A DNA stretch of 64,000 nucleotides, taken from Ryuthela nishihirai (taxonomy: Eukaryota; Arthropoda; Arachnida; Araneae; Heptathelidae). The notes beneath the pieces were generated by a model. It made no database searches. It saw only the letters and a list, made by a program, of their open reading frames with translations, and was not told the origin of the DNA. The stretch lies in NCBI GenBank assembly GCA_038380435.1, contig JAWZYU010000019.1:27739801-27803800 (forward strand), written 5' to 3'. Shown here piece after piece: positions 48,801 through 51,302 of this stretch. A program made the translations under genes and the position numbers. Each line of letters opens with the position of its first letter. The stretch's first letter is position 1.

Positions 48801-48830
48801 GTCTACGGATCTTACGAATCACCTCCTTAA
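1435..48830 (+). CDS. nompA: NompA/NOAH-like PAN-ZP transmembrane protein, 3' 13 exons
   Basis: Spliced coding region: 1435-1746, 4239-4514, 8561-8827, 13253-13882, 21523-21786, 25597-25857, 26843-27015, 28972-29132, 30963-31117, 33007-33085, 39194-39347, 41129-42980, 48562-48830. Every junction has AG/GT and matching phase, giving 4853 nt and 1616 complete residues before TAA. Order seen: seven PAN modules, ZP domain (about residues 670-915), RRKR site (about 922-925), long low-complexity linker, TM helix (about 1540-1566), basic stop-transfer and 45-residue tail. Drosophila NompA and C. elegans NOAH-1/2 share this architecture; they are apical extracellular matrix proteins joining sensory dendrites or epidermis to cuticle. 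The name is an inference from architecture; another PAN-ZP paralogue is possible. The signal peptide and any earlier exons lie before the window, because the first exon here begins mid-codon. Confidence 0.85.
2062..2405 (+). mobile_element. SINE family 1, diverged
   Basis: Begins at the B-box region (gcagttccctggccgaatccc) and ends gatgaaacaatccaaacaa. It lacks the A-box half and is more diverged than neighbouring copies. From 2406 to 3110 I see no gene or recognisable element, only AT-rich intron. Confidence 0.75.
3113..3310 (-). mobile_element. SINE family 2 fragment joined to a SINE family 1 fragment
   Basis: 3113-3222 is the reverse complement of the family 2 3' end (ccccctcaagcagctgcttgcc, then gacaggaacctgtcag). 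3255-3310 resembles the inverted family 1 middle (gttctttaacgagcacaggg). Both are truncated and were joined by insertion or rearrangement. Confidence 0.6.
3476..3890 (+). mobile_element. two head-to-tail SINE family 2 copies
   Basis: Copy one (3476-3645) is 5'-truncated. Copy two (3647-3890) is complete, with a tRNA-like head (gtggccgagtggttagcgcg, B box GGTTCGAGCCCC), the conserved middle, the hairpin ctgacaggctcctgtcag and tail cagctgcttgagggggtattt. It ends in a (TATT)n microsatellite at 3840-3882. A tandem arrangement of two copies is uncommon. Confidence 0.85.
4239..4514 (+). CDS. nompA: exon B: PAN module 2 (subtype B)
   Basis: Acceptor ttttccag (AG at 4237-4238), donor GTAAGT at 4515, symmetric phase 1. 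It encodes a six-cysteine PAN module with ITAEC, CRGFTLDY and a terminal AYFEGICL. The same signature (VTEC, CRGFVIEY, AYFEKICL) recurs in module 5, which identifies B as a separate PAN subtype. A family 1 SINE begins only about 30 bp beyond the donor without touching it. No membrane segment or catalytic motif is present, as expected of a structural extracellular module. Confidence 0.85.
4543..4905 (+). mobile_element. SINE family 1, close to a splice donor
   Basis: Full family 1 structure with a deletion in the tRNA anticodon region (gcgcgcaaggttcgagtc). It starts about 29 bp after the donor of exon B in sense orientation. Target duplications are unclear (ctcgtcctga against ctcgtcgtg). Confidence 0.85.
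5200..5660 (+). repeat. dispersed G-rich repeat, copy 1
   Basis: Shares blocks with 25920-26620: atttccgaattact, then aggaaaggttaaaatgata, then attttcgggggaggggg. Both copies are intronic. The family is not recognised and no coding capacity is visible. Copy 1 is interrupted by a small MITE at 5425-5511. Confidence 0.6.
5425..5511. mobile_element. palindromic Tc1/mariner-type MITE
   Basis: Inverted arms of about 33 bp (tacacagtcgtatcagaata and its complement) surround a loop of about 20 bp, with TA at the borders. The related repeat at 26450-26480 lacks the insert, which defines it as an insertion. Confidence 0.7.
5661..6237. other. intron sequence, nothing recognised
   Basis: AT-rich, with short ORFs only on chance grounds. 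A weak 90-bp Cys-rich reading near 6020-6190 shows no splice-site pair or family motif. Confidence 0.5.
6249..6607 (+). mobile_element. SINE family 1, 5'-truncated, 11-bp TSD
   Basis: Starts inside the tRNA-like head (ggctcgtaatctgtag) and ends taaaacaatccaatccaat. Direct repeats CTCTTGTTATG lie at 6238-6248 and 6608-6618. Truncation with an intact TSD points to incomplete reverse transcription at insertion. Confidence 0.88.
6838..7400 (+). repeat. degenerate direct duplication in intron
   Basis: Blocks near 6850-7025 and 7210-7385 resemble each other in order: agtgtcactttcaatctg / agtgtatcacttttaatctg, then gaatttc contexts, then ctctcat(a/t)gcccgtggc. No ORF or known element is recognised. 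From 7401 to 7860 nothing further is seen. Confidence 0.45.
7910..8165 (+). repeat. AT-rich tandem repeat, about 30-bp unit
   Basis: Repeats of taggattttttgttatata with variable T runs, at least six copies. The peptides it can encode (Phe/Ile/Tyr) are an artefact of base composition. It ends about 400 bp before exon C. Confidence 0.8.
8561..8827 (+). CDS. nompA: exon C: PAN module 3 (subtype C)
   Basis: Acceptor cctttgcag (ends 8560), donor GTAAGT at 8828, phase 1 both ends. It encodes a third six-cysteine PAN type: WMFERY near the start, SDCERRCL, VCRSANYY, CRLFGEER and a terminal YLENQC. It pairs with module 6 (WTFERV, TDCEDFCL, CRAATYD, CRLYSETR, YVENQC). GC-rich codons contrast with the AT-rich introns on both sides, which supports the boundaries. 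Confidence 0.85.
9018..9382 (+). mobile_element. SINE family 1, old diverged copy
   Basis: Head changed to gcctcaggggatatatcgac; body (tttatatccgctaatcac, gccgtccgtcggatgggac) and end (cagaggtaaaacagcttaac) still align. It sits next to a second old copy. Confidence 0.75.
9393..9645 (+). mobile_element. SINE family 1, old copy serving as target of a younger one
   Basis: Begins at the B box (agattcgagtcccaagtg) and runs to cctcccttgagtcct, where a younger SINE interrupts it. The interrupting copy carries a 12-bp duplication of this sequence. Confidence 0.75.
9646..10030 (+). mobile_element. SINE family 1, full copy, 12-bp TSD
   Basis: Complete, low-divergence copy. CCCTTGAGTCCT flanks it at 9634-9645 and 10031-10042. 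It is inserted into the older SINE at its 5' side. A short tail fragment of another copy lies at 10095-10120. Confidence 0.9.
10390..10828 (+). mobile_element. outer SINE family 1 copy with internal 32-bp tandem repeat
   Basis: An old copy (head near 10410, tail resuming at 11202-11275). Inside it, 10555-10690 contains about four copies of actatggctccatgtgggag plus agtcacacctaa, a 32-bp unit from the SINE body. The copy is interrupted at 10829 by a younger SINE. Confidence 0.8.
10829..11201 (+). mobile_element. SINE family 1 nested in an older SINE, 13-bp TSD
   Basis: Complete head and body. CCTCCGGTCCATG flanks it at 10816-10828 and 11202-11214. The target sequence is itself the 'tccggtccatgtgac' part of the older SINE. 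Confidence 0.9.
11276..12830. other. intron, no feature recognised
   Basis: About 1.55 kb of AT-rich intron. A 97-codon minus-strand reading frame at 11605-11898 has no domain I recognise and no splice context; a decayed retroelement is possible but unproven. Confidence 0.4.
12832..13172 (+). mobile_element. SINE family 3 with direct and inverted flanking repeats
   Basis: A tRNA-like segment at 13033-13107 (gatggtgtagtggttagcat, B box GGTTCGAATCCC) is followed by aaaccaattttttttcat. A 17-bp direct repeat tgattctttactwctga lies at 12865-12881 and 13156-13172. The text aattggttttgcca at 12850 is inverted relative to tggtaaaaccaatt at 13105. The whole may be one insertion with a TSD, or two elements. 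Confidence 0.55.
13253..13882 (+). CDS. nompA: exon D: PAN modules 4 and 5 (subtypes A and B) in one exon
   Basis: Acceptor cttctag (AG at 13251-13252), donor GTAAGA at 13883, phase 1 both ends. Two complete six-cysteine PAN modules are joined by a P/T-rich linker of about 30 residues (13525-13605). The first has FNCRSYTYL (subtype A). The second has VVTECQSHC, CRGFVIEY and AYFEKICL (subtype B). The linker matches the position where exons A and B are separated by a 2.5-kb intron, so an intron was lost here or gained there. The following intron (13883-21522) is the longest in the window. Confidence 0.88.
14012..14199 (+). mobile_element. hAT-type MITE, 188 bp, perfect 8-bp TSD
   Basis: The left end is cagtggtctcaaacctttat and the right end is its imperfect complement (gttgagaatcccta). 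CTTTAACG duplicates at 14004-14011 and 14200-14207. The CAGTGGTTCTCAACC-like terminus and 8-bp TSD are hallmarks of hAT elements. It starts about 120 bp after exon D. A second, rearranged copy is at 35405-36230. Confidence 0.9.
14208..14866. other. intron, nothing recognised
   Basis: AT-rich sequence with no ORF, repeat or terminal inverted repeat that I can support. Confidence 0.4.
14867..15638 (+). mobile_element. pogo/Tigger-like DNA transposon remnant with TA target site
   Basis: Terminal inverted repeats CCRTATTTCYTCGATTCTAA, continuing GACGC, at both ends, flanked by TA at 14865-14866 and 15639-15640. The interior (772 bp) keeps only the 3' end of a transposase. A 27-bp tandem repeat (about 15027-15140) built on tttccaaatgtgggtatttt occupies the middle. 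Confidence 0.85.
15262..15456 (+). pseudogene. C-terminal fragment of pogo-type transposase
   Basis: Reads LAEWVSTAWKLIPERIV, then SVKKCHITNALDGSEDD, then an acidic Ser/Asp tail and a stop. The 'W..ip...i..sf.kCgI.naldG.ed' pattern is the usual end of pogo/Tigger DDE transposases. The DDE catalytic core and the DNA-binding part are absent, so it cannot be active. Confidence 0.7.
16011..16354 (+). mobile_element. SINE family 1, 10-bp TSD
   Basis: CTAGTAATTA duplicates at 16001-16010 and 16355-16364. The body has a deletion of about 50 bp near 16250 (gacgggatctggtcccc). Confidence 0.9.
16560..17065 (+). mobile_element. two SINE family 3 copies
   Basis: Copy one ends gttggttcgatcccgcccgg, then ttcaaaacaatttttttc (16610-16665). 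Copy two has the head gctgattggttagcgcatct and B box ggttcagatccc, then ttcaagacaatttttcc (16955-17050). Both share a tail around 'catagcaacatgatacatat'. Between and after them no gene is seen. Confidence 0.55.
17675..18060 (-). pseudogene. 3' remnant of a non-LTR retrotransposon reverse transcriptase
   Basis: The minus strand reads VKSLVRVQNHVARCIA, IYKHFDMLPIRKLQIFRILL, one in-frame stop, then FIQKQFGYRTPKIFNEIPEYI and a final stop. 'vq...R.i' followed by 'Y..l.iLpi..l..f' and 'G...P.iFNeiP..ik' is the region after the RT domain in Jockey/CR1-type LINEs. The catalytic part is missing. Confidence 0.7.
18093..18445 (-). mobile_element. SINE family 1, inverted and diverged
   Basis: Starts ggttgttttttctctgagcc and ends at the inverted head (actgaaccatcagctccct). 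It adjoins the LINE remnant at 17675-18060. Confidence 0.8.
18710..20632 (+). repeat. 38-bp minisatellite with higher-order structure, about 1.9 kb
   Basis: The unit is cagtacatagggtgtgcag followed by aatttcgtggtggaagagt, with variants aattaag, aatttag, gttcatag and ggatgag. The marker variant gtggtgaaagag recurs at about 18791, 19095 and 19437, spacings of 304 and 342 bp (8 and 9 units), so blocks of units were copied together. Since 38 is not a multiple of 3, the long Trp/Gly/Cys-rich reading frames across it are artefacts. Confidence 0.93.
20709..20840 (+). pseudogene. mariner-type transposase C-terminal remnant
   Basis: One frame reads HHFLGLKEGL, a stop, then VQKFQSDDDVERAMKRWLSEK. After a frame change it reads TDFCRQEIEH. 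The order matches the end of mariner transposases ('F.plk..l....f.sd.evk.av..Wl', then 'dFyr.Gi..l'). It contains a stop and a frameshift and has no visible inverted repeats. It directly abuts the 38-bp array. Confidence 0.5.
21051..21442 (+). mobile_element. SINE family 1, 9-bp TSD, just before exon E
   Basis: CTTTGCCCA duplicates at 21042-21050 and 21443-21451. The head is diverged (ggggtggaggttgatctgtc). It ends about 80 bp before the exon E acceptor. Confidence 0.85.
21523..21786 (+). CDS. nompA: exon E: PAN module 6 (subtype C)
   Basis: Acceptor catttag (AG at 21521-21522), donor GTAAGA at 21787, phase 1 both ends. Six cysteines; WTFERVLGY, TDCEDFCL, CRAATYD, CRLYSETR and YVENQC align directly with module 3. 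This completes a second A-B-C set of PAN subtypes. An Arg-rich stretch (VPRRTD) sits just before the second cysteine. An upstream in-frame ATG at 21477 belongs to the intron. Confidence 0.85.
21787..22640. other. intron, nothing recognised
   Basis: AT-rich, no gene, element end or strong inverted repeat seen before the 33-bp array. Confidence 0.4.
22655..22890 (+). repeat. 33-bp minisatellite, about 7 copies
   Basis: The unit is cctgttacagcgtacagact followed by ttgtcttgcacag, with cct/tct variants. Because 33 is a multiple of 3 and few stops arise, reading frames are open on both strands. None has a start, splice or domain context. Confidence 0.93.
23123..23705 (+). mobile_element. SINE family 1 within SINE family 1
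   Basis: The outer copy runs 23123-23333 and resumes at 23659-23705. The inner copy, 5'-truncated at its body (23334-23646), is flanked by ACCTGGACATTT / ACCTGGGCATTT at 23322-23333 and 23647-23658. The one-base difference dates the inner insertion as not very recent. Confidence 0.88.
24118..24312 (+). mobile_element. SINE family 2, full copy
   Basis: Head cccgtagccgagtagtttgc, B box gggttcgagtctc, end gcagctgcttgagggggtat. The copy has a deletion in the hairpin (gacaaactcctgacttacc). Confidence 0.85.
24575..25245 (+). repeat. 35-bp minisatellite grown inside a SINE family 2 copy
   Basis: The array unit (about 17 copies, 24610-25190) is ctggcaggctcctgtcagtc followed by tctatggcttattaa. It is bounded on the left by the SINE middle (gtctttctgctgaggtctcg) and on the right by the SINE end (agacctctgtggcaagcag, then ttgcttgagagata). 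Each unit contains the SINE's ctgacaggctcctgtcag hairpin, so the array arose by internal tandem expansion. Confidence 0.88.
25597..25857 (+). CDS. nompA: exon F: PAN module 7 (subtype A)
   Basis: Acceptor ctctttag (AG 25595-25596), donor GTAAAT at 25858, phase 1 both ends. Six cysteines with ADCQRQC and FSCRSLNFE; the end reads IYSEKGNC. Pattern and spacing match modules 1 and 4 (subtype A), so the series is A-B-C-A-B-C-A. This is the last PAN module. The next exon, less than 1 kb away, begins the ZP domain. Confidence 0.85.
25920..26620 (+). repeat. dispersed G-rich repeat, copy 2
   Basis: Shares ordered blocks with 5200-5660. It ends in a G-rich tract at 26567-26605 (runs of G separated by A or T) that could form a quadruplex. 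It lacks the MITE present in copy 1. Confidence 0.55.
26843..27015 (+). CDS. nompA: exon G: start of ZP domain (ZP-N)
   Basis: Acceptor tctccag (AG 26841-26842), phase 1 entry, phase 0 exit at GTAAAG 27016. It encodes the first part of a zona pellucida N module: VQCNQQDMLLTV (first conserved Cys), FHGRVYAKG, TQCYI (second Cys) and ARCGTVVE (third Cys). ZP modules polymerise into extracellular filaments. The change from phase-1 symmetric exons to mixed phases marks the border between PAN and ZP parts. Confidence 0.87.
27108..27285 (+). mobile_element. SINE family 2, 5'-truncated
   Basis: Starts at ggctactgatctaaggaacc and ends gcagctgcttgaagggatat with a T-rich tail. It is about 90 bp after the exon G donor. 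Confidence 0.85.
27489..28150 (+). mobile_element. two old, adjoining SINE family 1-related copies
   Basis: Copy one 27489-27870 (head ggaatgtctcagtcattagc, body aaggccgacgggagtcggat). Copy two 27871-28150 begins with the duplicated-looking gtgtcagtcactagtatgcc. Both are far more diverged than other copies and may be a subfamily. Confidence 0.6.
28151..28971. other. intron before exon H, nothing recognised
   Basis: AT-rich, with a polypyrimidine tract leading to the exon H acceptor. No repeat or ORF is supported. Confidence 0.4.
28972..29132 (+). CDS. nompA: exon H: ZP-N, second part
   Basis: Acceptor catcttccag, phase 0 entry; donor GTAAGT at 29133, phase 2 exit. It encodes GSGRYANEVIIQQ and IKVVCSFE, where the fourth ZP-N cysteine sits, then TVTLGAPFPG. 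The text VIIQ...DK.IKVVC is typical of ZP-N strands E to G in cuticular ZP proteins. Neither flanking intron shows competing splice signals strong enough to move the boundary. Confidence 0.85.
29785..29900 (+). mobile_element. SINE family 3 copy
   Basis: Head gcagctcagcggtcagaaca, weak B box, then ggctcaaaataatttctcct and tcaacttgcagcataatag, matching the tail of the copies at 16610 and 17010. Degenerate. Confidence 0.5.
30045..30427 (-). mobile_element. SINE family 1, inverted, 11-bp TSD
   Basis: TTTGAGACAAG duplicates at 30034-30044 and 30428-30438. Complete, low divergence, with the tRNA-like head at the right end. Confidence 0.92.
30963..31117 (+). CDS. nompA: exon I: ZP-N/ZP-C linker and start of ZP-C
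   Basis: Acceptor gctctgcag (AG 30961-30962), donor GTAAGC at 31118; enters in phase 2 and leaves in phase 1. It encodes YQVPVTALVTNTAPPP, the inter-module linker, then VVMRVLDRTG and GLGDDLMLRIEL. The last part matches the invariant 'G..l.l.i.l' strand of ZP-C, where the ligand-facing 'v.vGd.l.l' motif is usual. It contains no cysteine, as expected for this segment. Confidence 0.85.
31753..31917. mobile_element. TA-flanked MITE, 165 bp
   Basis: Inverted ends ccgtattttaacgtgtataa and complement of ttatacacgttaaagtacgg, with TA at 31751-31752 and 31918-31919. No coding capacity. Superfamily probably Tc1/mariner/pogo, inferred from the target site. Confidence 0.82.
31985..32195. mobile_element. 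Tc1/mariner-type MITE, palindromic, copy 1
   Basis: Ends cagttgctcaaaaaaatatc and complement of ttttttgagcgactg, TA at 31983-31984 and 32196-32197. The arms are inverted over most of the length (gttgattacagaattcag, ctggcaacgatttttttaga). A relative sits at 39585-39744. Confidence 0.88.
32229..32425 (-). mobile_element. SINE family 2, inverted
   Basis: Runs from ccctcaagcagctgcttacc to the inverted head gctaaccactcggcc. A 5-bp gap in the hairpin (ctgatacctgtcag). It lies 33 bp from the palindromic MITE. Confidence 0.88.
33007..33085 (+). CDS. nompA: exon J: short ZP-C exon
   Basis: Acceptor tttacag (AG 33005-33006), donor GTTAGT at 33086; phase 1 in, phase 2 out, 79 bp. It encodes GIFARNLYARSKNGES and LFLIDSTG, the ZP-C strand just before the fifth cysteine. 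It joins in phase to 39194, making a G-C-P junction typical of ZP domains ('D..GCPt'). The 6.1-kb intron that follows contains a 48-bp minisatellite, a split hAT MITE and several other insertions. Confidence 0.82.
33378..33690 (+). repeat. degenerate 31-bp tandem repeat
   Basis: About ten units of gagtagcattagaggaacat followed by gaacaattcgt, with substitutions and small indels. It decays into related text up to 33860. It is in the intron after exon J and is noncoding. Confidence 0.82.
33869..33934. repeat. perfect inverted repeat, 31-bp arms, 4-nt loop
   Basis: Arms actcaccgtttgtgaatttc... and its exact complement surround cagt. It lies at the 3' end of the decaying 31-bp array. It would extrude as a cruciform or RNA hairpin. 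No TIR or TSD is visible. Confidence 0.9.
33935..35140. other. intron, nothing firm
   Basis: AT-rich. Near 34130-34460 text such as 'gtggaccgcggcctagtacc' ... 'gcggtccccagctatacaaa' resembles hAT-type ends but I could not pair termini or a TSD. Confidence 0.35.
35145..35404 (+). pseudogene. RNase H / C-terminal remnant of a Jockey- or I-type LINE
   Basis: Reads FPWIPSVEGIRDNELSDEMA followed by KQAL, matching the 'WiPsH.GI.gNE.AD..Ak' motif of LINE-encoded RNase H with the His replaced. Downstream of the MITE, 36262-36450 reads CLHCPAREIVSHVL, like the Cys-His motif that follows in such elements, so the MITE at 35405-36230 split one LINE remnant. Not functional. Confidence 0.55.
35405..36230 (-). 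mobile_element. hAT-type MITE, rearranged, second copy
   Basis: The left end taggggttctcaacgtgggg and right end aggttgagaaccactg match the 14012 element in opposite orientation. Degenerate TSD TTGTAGAA / CTCTAGAA. The interior holds another transposon (35489-35940), a 24-bp tandem duplication (35951-35998) and an inverted copy of DNA found 1.2 kb downstream (35997-36118). Confidence 0.82.
35489..35940. mobile_element. foldback/MITE with inverted arms of about 100 bp
   Basis: The arm cagggtgaatctgaaaaagt continues through gctatacgagcaatattcgt and returns inverted at the right end. TATA flanks both sides (35485-35488, 35941-35944). 452 bp, no transposase. The superfamily is uncertain. Confidence 0.8.
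36922..37305 (+). mobile_element. SINE family 1, full copy, 11-bp TSD
   Basis: TCGAAATATAT duplicates at 36911-36921 and 37306-37316. This copy and its right flank are the source of the inverted fragment at 35997-36118. Confidence 0.92.
38180..38995 (+). repeat. 48-bp minisatellite with a palindrome in each unit
   Basis: About 17 units of ggcttgttctacagataata, then tatctgtccaaattttggat, then catggaca. Each holds the palindrome ACAGATA-ATA-TATCTGT. 48 is a multiple of 3, so long reading frames run through on both strands; they have no host context. The array ends about 200 bp before exon L. Confidence 0.95.
39194..39347 (+). CDS. nompA: exon L: ZP-C core with C5-C7
   Basis: Acceptor cctttcag (AG 39192-39193), donor GTAAAT at 39348; phase 2 in, phase 0 out. 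It encodes CPTDPNIFPAL (fifth Cys), then FANFKAFRFPSTGLVNFEV and RFCQDQC (sixth and seventh Cys). 'F.AFrFp....v.f...v.fC...C' is the most recognisable ZP-C signature of ecdysozoan cuticle ZP proteins, so assignment here is firm. Confidence 0.9.
39585..39744. mobile_element. Tc1/mariner-type MITE, copy 2
   Basis: Ends ctgtcgctcaaaacagtatc and complement of tacttttttgagcgacag, TA at 39583-39584 and 39745-39746. The left arm matches 31985-32195. The right arm is shortened (cacgtgacacgaaatggata). It lies about 240 bp after exon L. Confidence 0.85.
40128..40309 (+). mobile_element. SINE family 1, 3' fragment
   Basis: From tacaagttaaagaacatact to aaacaacccaacccaa; 5' half absent. From 40310 to 41128 nothing further is recognised before exon M. 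Confidence 0.65.
41129..42980 (+). CDS. nompA: exon M: ZP end, furin site and about 600-residue low-complexity linker
   Basis: Acceptor ttcttttag (AG 41127-41128), donor GTAAGA at 42981; phase 0 in, phase 1 out; 617 codons without a stop. The exon opens with IRCSNN (eighth ZP cysteine) and then RRKR at 41162-41173, a furin-type consensus cleavage site. The remainder lacks cysteine pattern and hydrophobic segments and is rich in Ser, Asn, Asp, His, Arg, Gln and Pro: a Pro run at about 41297-41335, and an 11-residue repeat (DSANRQSDGYK and variants) at about 42130-42540. Most ZP proteins have a short furin-to-membrane spacer, so this length is unusual. Its function is unknown; intrinsic disorder is an inference. 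Confidence 0.88.
41162..41173 (+). other. nompA: furin-type cleavage site (RRKR)
   Basis: The codons read R-R-K-R followed by D, 9 residues after the eighth ZP cysteine. In ZP proteins, proprotein-convertase cleavage at this place releases the ectodomain for polymerisation. Cleavage here would separate the PAN-ZP ectodomain from the low-complexity linker and TM helix. Confidence 0.8.
42125..42540 (+). repeat. coding 33-bp tandem repeat in exon M
   Basis: Units such as gacagtgcaaacagacaa followed by tctgatggctacaaa repeat nearly exactly at 42160-42310, then decay into Asp/His/Arg-Asn variants up to about 42540. The period is a multiple of three, so the frame is kept. This looks like recent slippage inside an otherwise older degenerate repeat. 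Confidence 0.8.
43745..44450 (+). mobile_element. old SINE family 1 interrupted by an inverted one
   Basis: The outer copy (+) runs 43745-43914 and resumes at 44300-44450. The inner copy (-) is 43917-44297 (gttgttttacctttgagcag ... gagccatccccac). Flanks read acgttaagc and atgttaagc, a 9-bp TSD. A run of about 15 C lies at the right junction. Confidence 0.75.
44451..45515. other. intron, unrecognised 128-codon reading frame
   Basis: An open frame at 44564-44950 (+) lacks any domain I know, has no splice context that fits the gene, and is followed by AT-rich sequence. It may be chance or part of an unknown retroelement. Confidence 0.3.
45516..46215 (+). mobile_element. two adjacent SINE family 1 copies
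   Basis: 45516-45775 is old and lacks the head. 45838-46205 is fuller (ggggtggctcagtcggtagc) with a deletion of about 20 bp in 'tctcaacattcctccccttc'. Confidence 0.75.
46574..46922 (-). mobile_element. SINE family 1, inverted, diverged
   Basis: From ggcactttttgcacacaatg to the inverted head ctaccaactaagtcatcctc. Family-specific blocks such as gataaagctcaatgctggcc are clear. Confidence 0.8.
47400..47789 (-). mobile_element. SINE family 1, inverted, 10-bp TSD
   Basis: GTGGTTAGGA duplicates at 47390-47399 and 47790-47799. Complete and little diverged. Confidence 0.92.
47970..48440 (+). repeat. degenerate tandem repeat of about 26 bp before the last exon
   Basis: Many units of the form ccatttagaacttggctcca followed by aggtt, heavily substituted. 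It ends about 120 bp before the exon N acceptor. Confidence 0.8.
48562..48830 (+). CDS. nompA: exon N: transmembrane helix, cytoplasmic tail and stop
   Basis: Acceptor tttttttccag (AG 48560-48561), phase 1 entry. After DSPQLTSN comes a hydrophobic helix (about 48600-48677, TTIIATAV...GALIGAYCCY), a basic stop-transfer RWHRKNKRKK and a tail of about 45 residues ending YGSYESPP before TAA at 48828-48830. This places the PAN/ZP part outside the cell. The Tyr-rich tail (GFYAKPDVSFRNVYGSYE) may carry sorting or adaptor motifs, but none is specifically recognised. Confidence 0.88.
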
Positions 48831-49609
48831 AGTGGAAGCGACTCAGGTGATGGAACCAACCAAAGATGCTGTGATTCCTTTCATTTGCTAGTGTGTGACG
48901 TGAAAGCCTGTCTCCATTCAACGAATCGCTTCACCGACCAGGTTTAACTCTTCGCGAAAGTTGTTCTTTGGTACTCTTGGTAATTTATAGTAGTTTAGAG
49001 AGTTGGAAAAAGGACATCACATTTGATTTCCGTAAAATATATCAGTTTGTAATTATCACCATGATATTTTTAGTTCCCTTCCTGCAAAAGTATGAGGGAG
49101 TTTTTGATTCAAAAAGTTTTATCTGTGAAAAATCAGTTTAGTCAGAAATCGTAACAGAGTACAACCAAAAAGCTTGTTGATTCTTTAAATGAATCCCACA
49201 GTGATGCCATTTTTGATAAAAAAAAAAGAGTTTGCAACCTTTTAGGGAAATTATCATGGATTGAACATTCTTCCTAACAATTTCTATGATTGAATCGAGT
49301 TCTCTAATTGTAGTCAGTTACTTTTGTTCCATTCATAAAAGGTTCTAGTCAGGACTGGATTGAAGGTTTATTTTCACTCTTAGAGGCCATATTTTTAGCA
49401 CATCCTTTGAATATTTCTGCCCCTCTCTGGATGCTACCATTGCCTTGATTTCTTGCGAATTGAATTTCAGTTACTTGTGTTTCCCAGATGCTGAAAACGC
49501 ATATCTGAAACGCATCTATTTATAATCCTGAATGATCAGAGTGGATCTGATATGTGGTTTTGAAAGTGTTCAAGGATATTGGGCAAGAGTAATTATTGTT
49601 CACTAATAC

Positions 49610-49830
49610 AGACAAGCCGTTTGAACTGCTGTTTTCTTTTACCAGAAGCGTTTGAATTGCTATTTTTTCACCAATATATGTTTAAATAGTTATTTTTTTT
49701 TACCAAGAATCATTTGAATAATTATGTTTTCAACCAAGAACCGTCTGAATTACTGTTTTTTCACCAAGAAGGGTTCGAATTCCTATTTTTTCTCCAAGAA
49801 GAGTTTGAGTAGTTATTTCATTCGAATAGG
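49610..49830 (+). repeat. degenerate tandem repeat in the 3' UTR
   Basis: Units like caccaagaagngtttgaatt followed by gctattttttt, about six copies of 34-38 bp. If the UTR call is right it is transcribed in the mature mRNA. Confidence 0.65.
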
Positions 49831-50949
49831 CAACTTGGGAAGAGTTATTGCTTCACATATGCAGGCCATTTGAGAGTTATTGCTTCAGACATTAAGTCAT
49901 ATTGAGTCAAATTATTGTTTTGTACAAAATATTTGAGTAGGTGTTTCAAACAGGAGGTTCTTAAGTTAATTATTACTGAAACAGCCTAGATAATTATTGT
50001 ACTGTTAGCATGAGTTAAGCTGTTATTTCAGTACACAGACAGCTTTAATAATTTTTGCTTTAGCCACACGTGAAGTCTTCTAGTATGGTGATCATTGCAT
50101 AAAATAATTTCAACATTATTTGGAATCTATTGAAACCAATGGTATCTAAATTACTATAATACAACAAAATGTTCTCTACGCTAAACAATGAACTCTGGCA
50201 GATAAACCTCCCCCATAAAAATGCATTAAAAACCAGTATCCTTTTTACAATTATACTCAGTTTGATGTTTTAAGGTTATCGTGTGCTATTTTATTTCATA
50301 TAAACGATTATTTTTCGCCTATTAATTAAAATTTGGTGAATGAAATAAACGTGATTTTCTTTTGCGAATGGAAAAAATTCGCAAAAAAAAATTTCGTTCA
50401 CAAAATCTATTTGCACTTGTTGTATTTATGTAATAGTTTAAATCTCTGAATATTTAGGACTGAAATCCATTTACCAACTCTCTAAACTCTCAACCTTTCA
50501 AAGAAGCTTTCTCCCCATGGGGACGAATGTGTAAGGGCATTTAATTCATCAATTTTCCTCAAAGATTCGCACCGTGTTTTCGTCGTTTTCTCTTAAACTG
50601 CCTAAAAACTGTTTCTTAGTGGTGTTCCAAAGAAACAGTCATTCGTCATTGATGTACAGTTGGAAGTAATGATATTTGGACAAGAATGGCTGCCTAATTC
50701 TCCGTTTTGAGAACCAAATACGAGTGTTTTTTTTATTAAGGTAAAAATATTTTATGGCTCCTGTCCTCATCGGTGGAAGAAGCAAAATGGACACCAAAGT
50801 TAAACTTCCGATAGATGGAGCTATTAAATAATTTGCACTGTATGTAATTGTACATATTTAAGAGTGTTTGTCACTATTTCTGTATATCTTTCTTGTTCTG
50901 TTGGATCCGCACAGCTGGAATATGATGGATGTGGTTTTTAGTTTTCTAA

Positions 50950-50955
50950 AATAAA
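50950..50955 (+). promoter_or_regulatory. distal polyadenylation signal AATAAA
   Basis: Canonical hexamer in the context ctaaAATAAAgaga, about 2.1 kb after the stop. SINE insertions resume about 350 bp later. A second hexamer at 50344 could give a shorter transcript. Confidence 0.5.
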
Positions 50956-51302
50956 GAGAATCTGAACAAAAAAATTGCTGCTTTATTTCATTATCAACAG
51001 AGTTATTTTTTTTCGTTTTCAACACATAGGACAGCGAAAAACTACTAGCTTCTACAGGCCTTACTCATACAGGAACATACCCTACTGAGATTGAAGTTAC
51101 TACTGACCGCTTTCTCAGCGCTAATCAAACGCACAAACTTTGCTGAAACAGTAGCTAGCTCCCTAACCACTATGTCAATTAAGGTATAATAATTTGAAAA
51201 TTATCATTACCTGTGATTTAATACCGTAACAAATATTATTTAATAATTACTACTTTAATAAGATAAGCGCTTTTTTGAATGTCTCCAAAGTTCGTACGTT
51301 GA

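Larger units (their letters stand above)
48831..50970 (+). other. probable 3' UTR of the nompA-like gene
   Basis: No coding signal follows the stop. AATAAA hexamers occur at 50344-50349 and 50950-50955; the second is followed by an A-rich run and a T-rich stretch, as at a cleavage site. The UTR length of about 2.1 kb is inferred from the distal signal. It holds a degenerate repeat at 49610-49830 and otherwise unique AT-rich sequence. Unlike the introns, it lacks SINEs. Confidence 0.55.
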
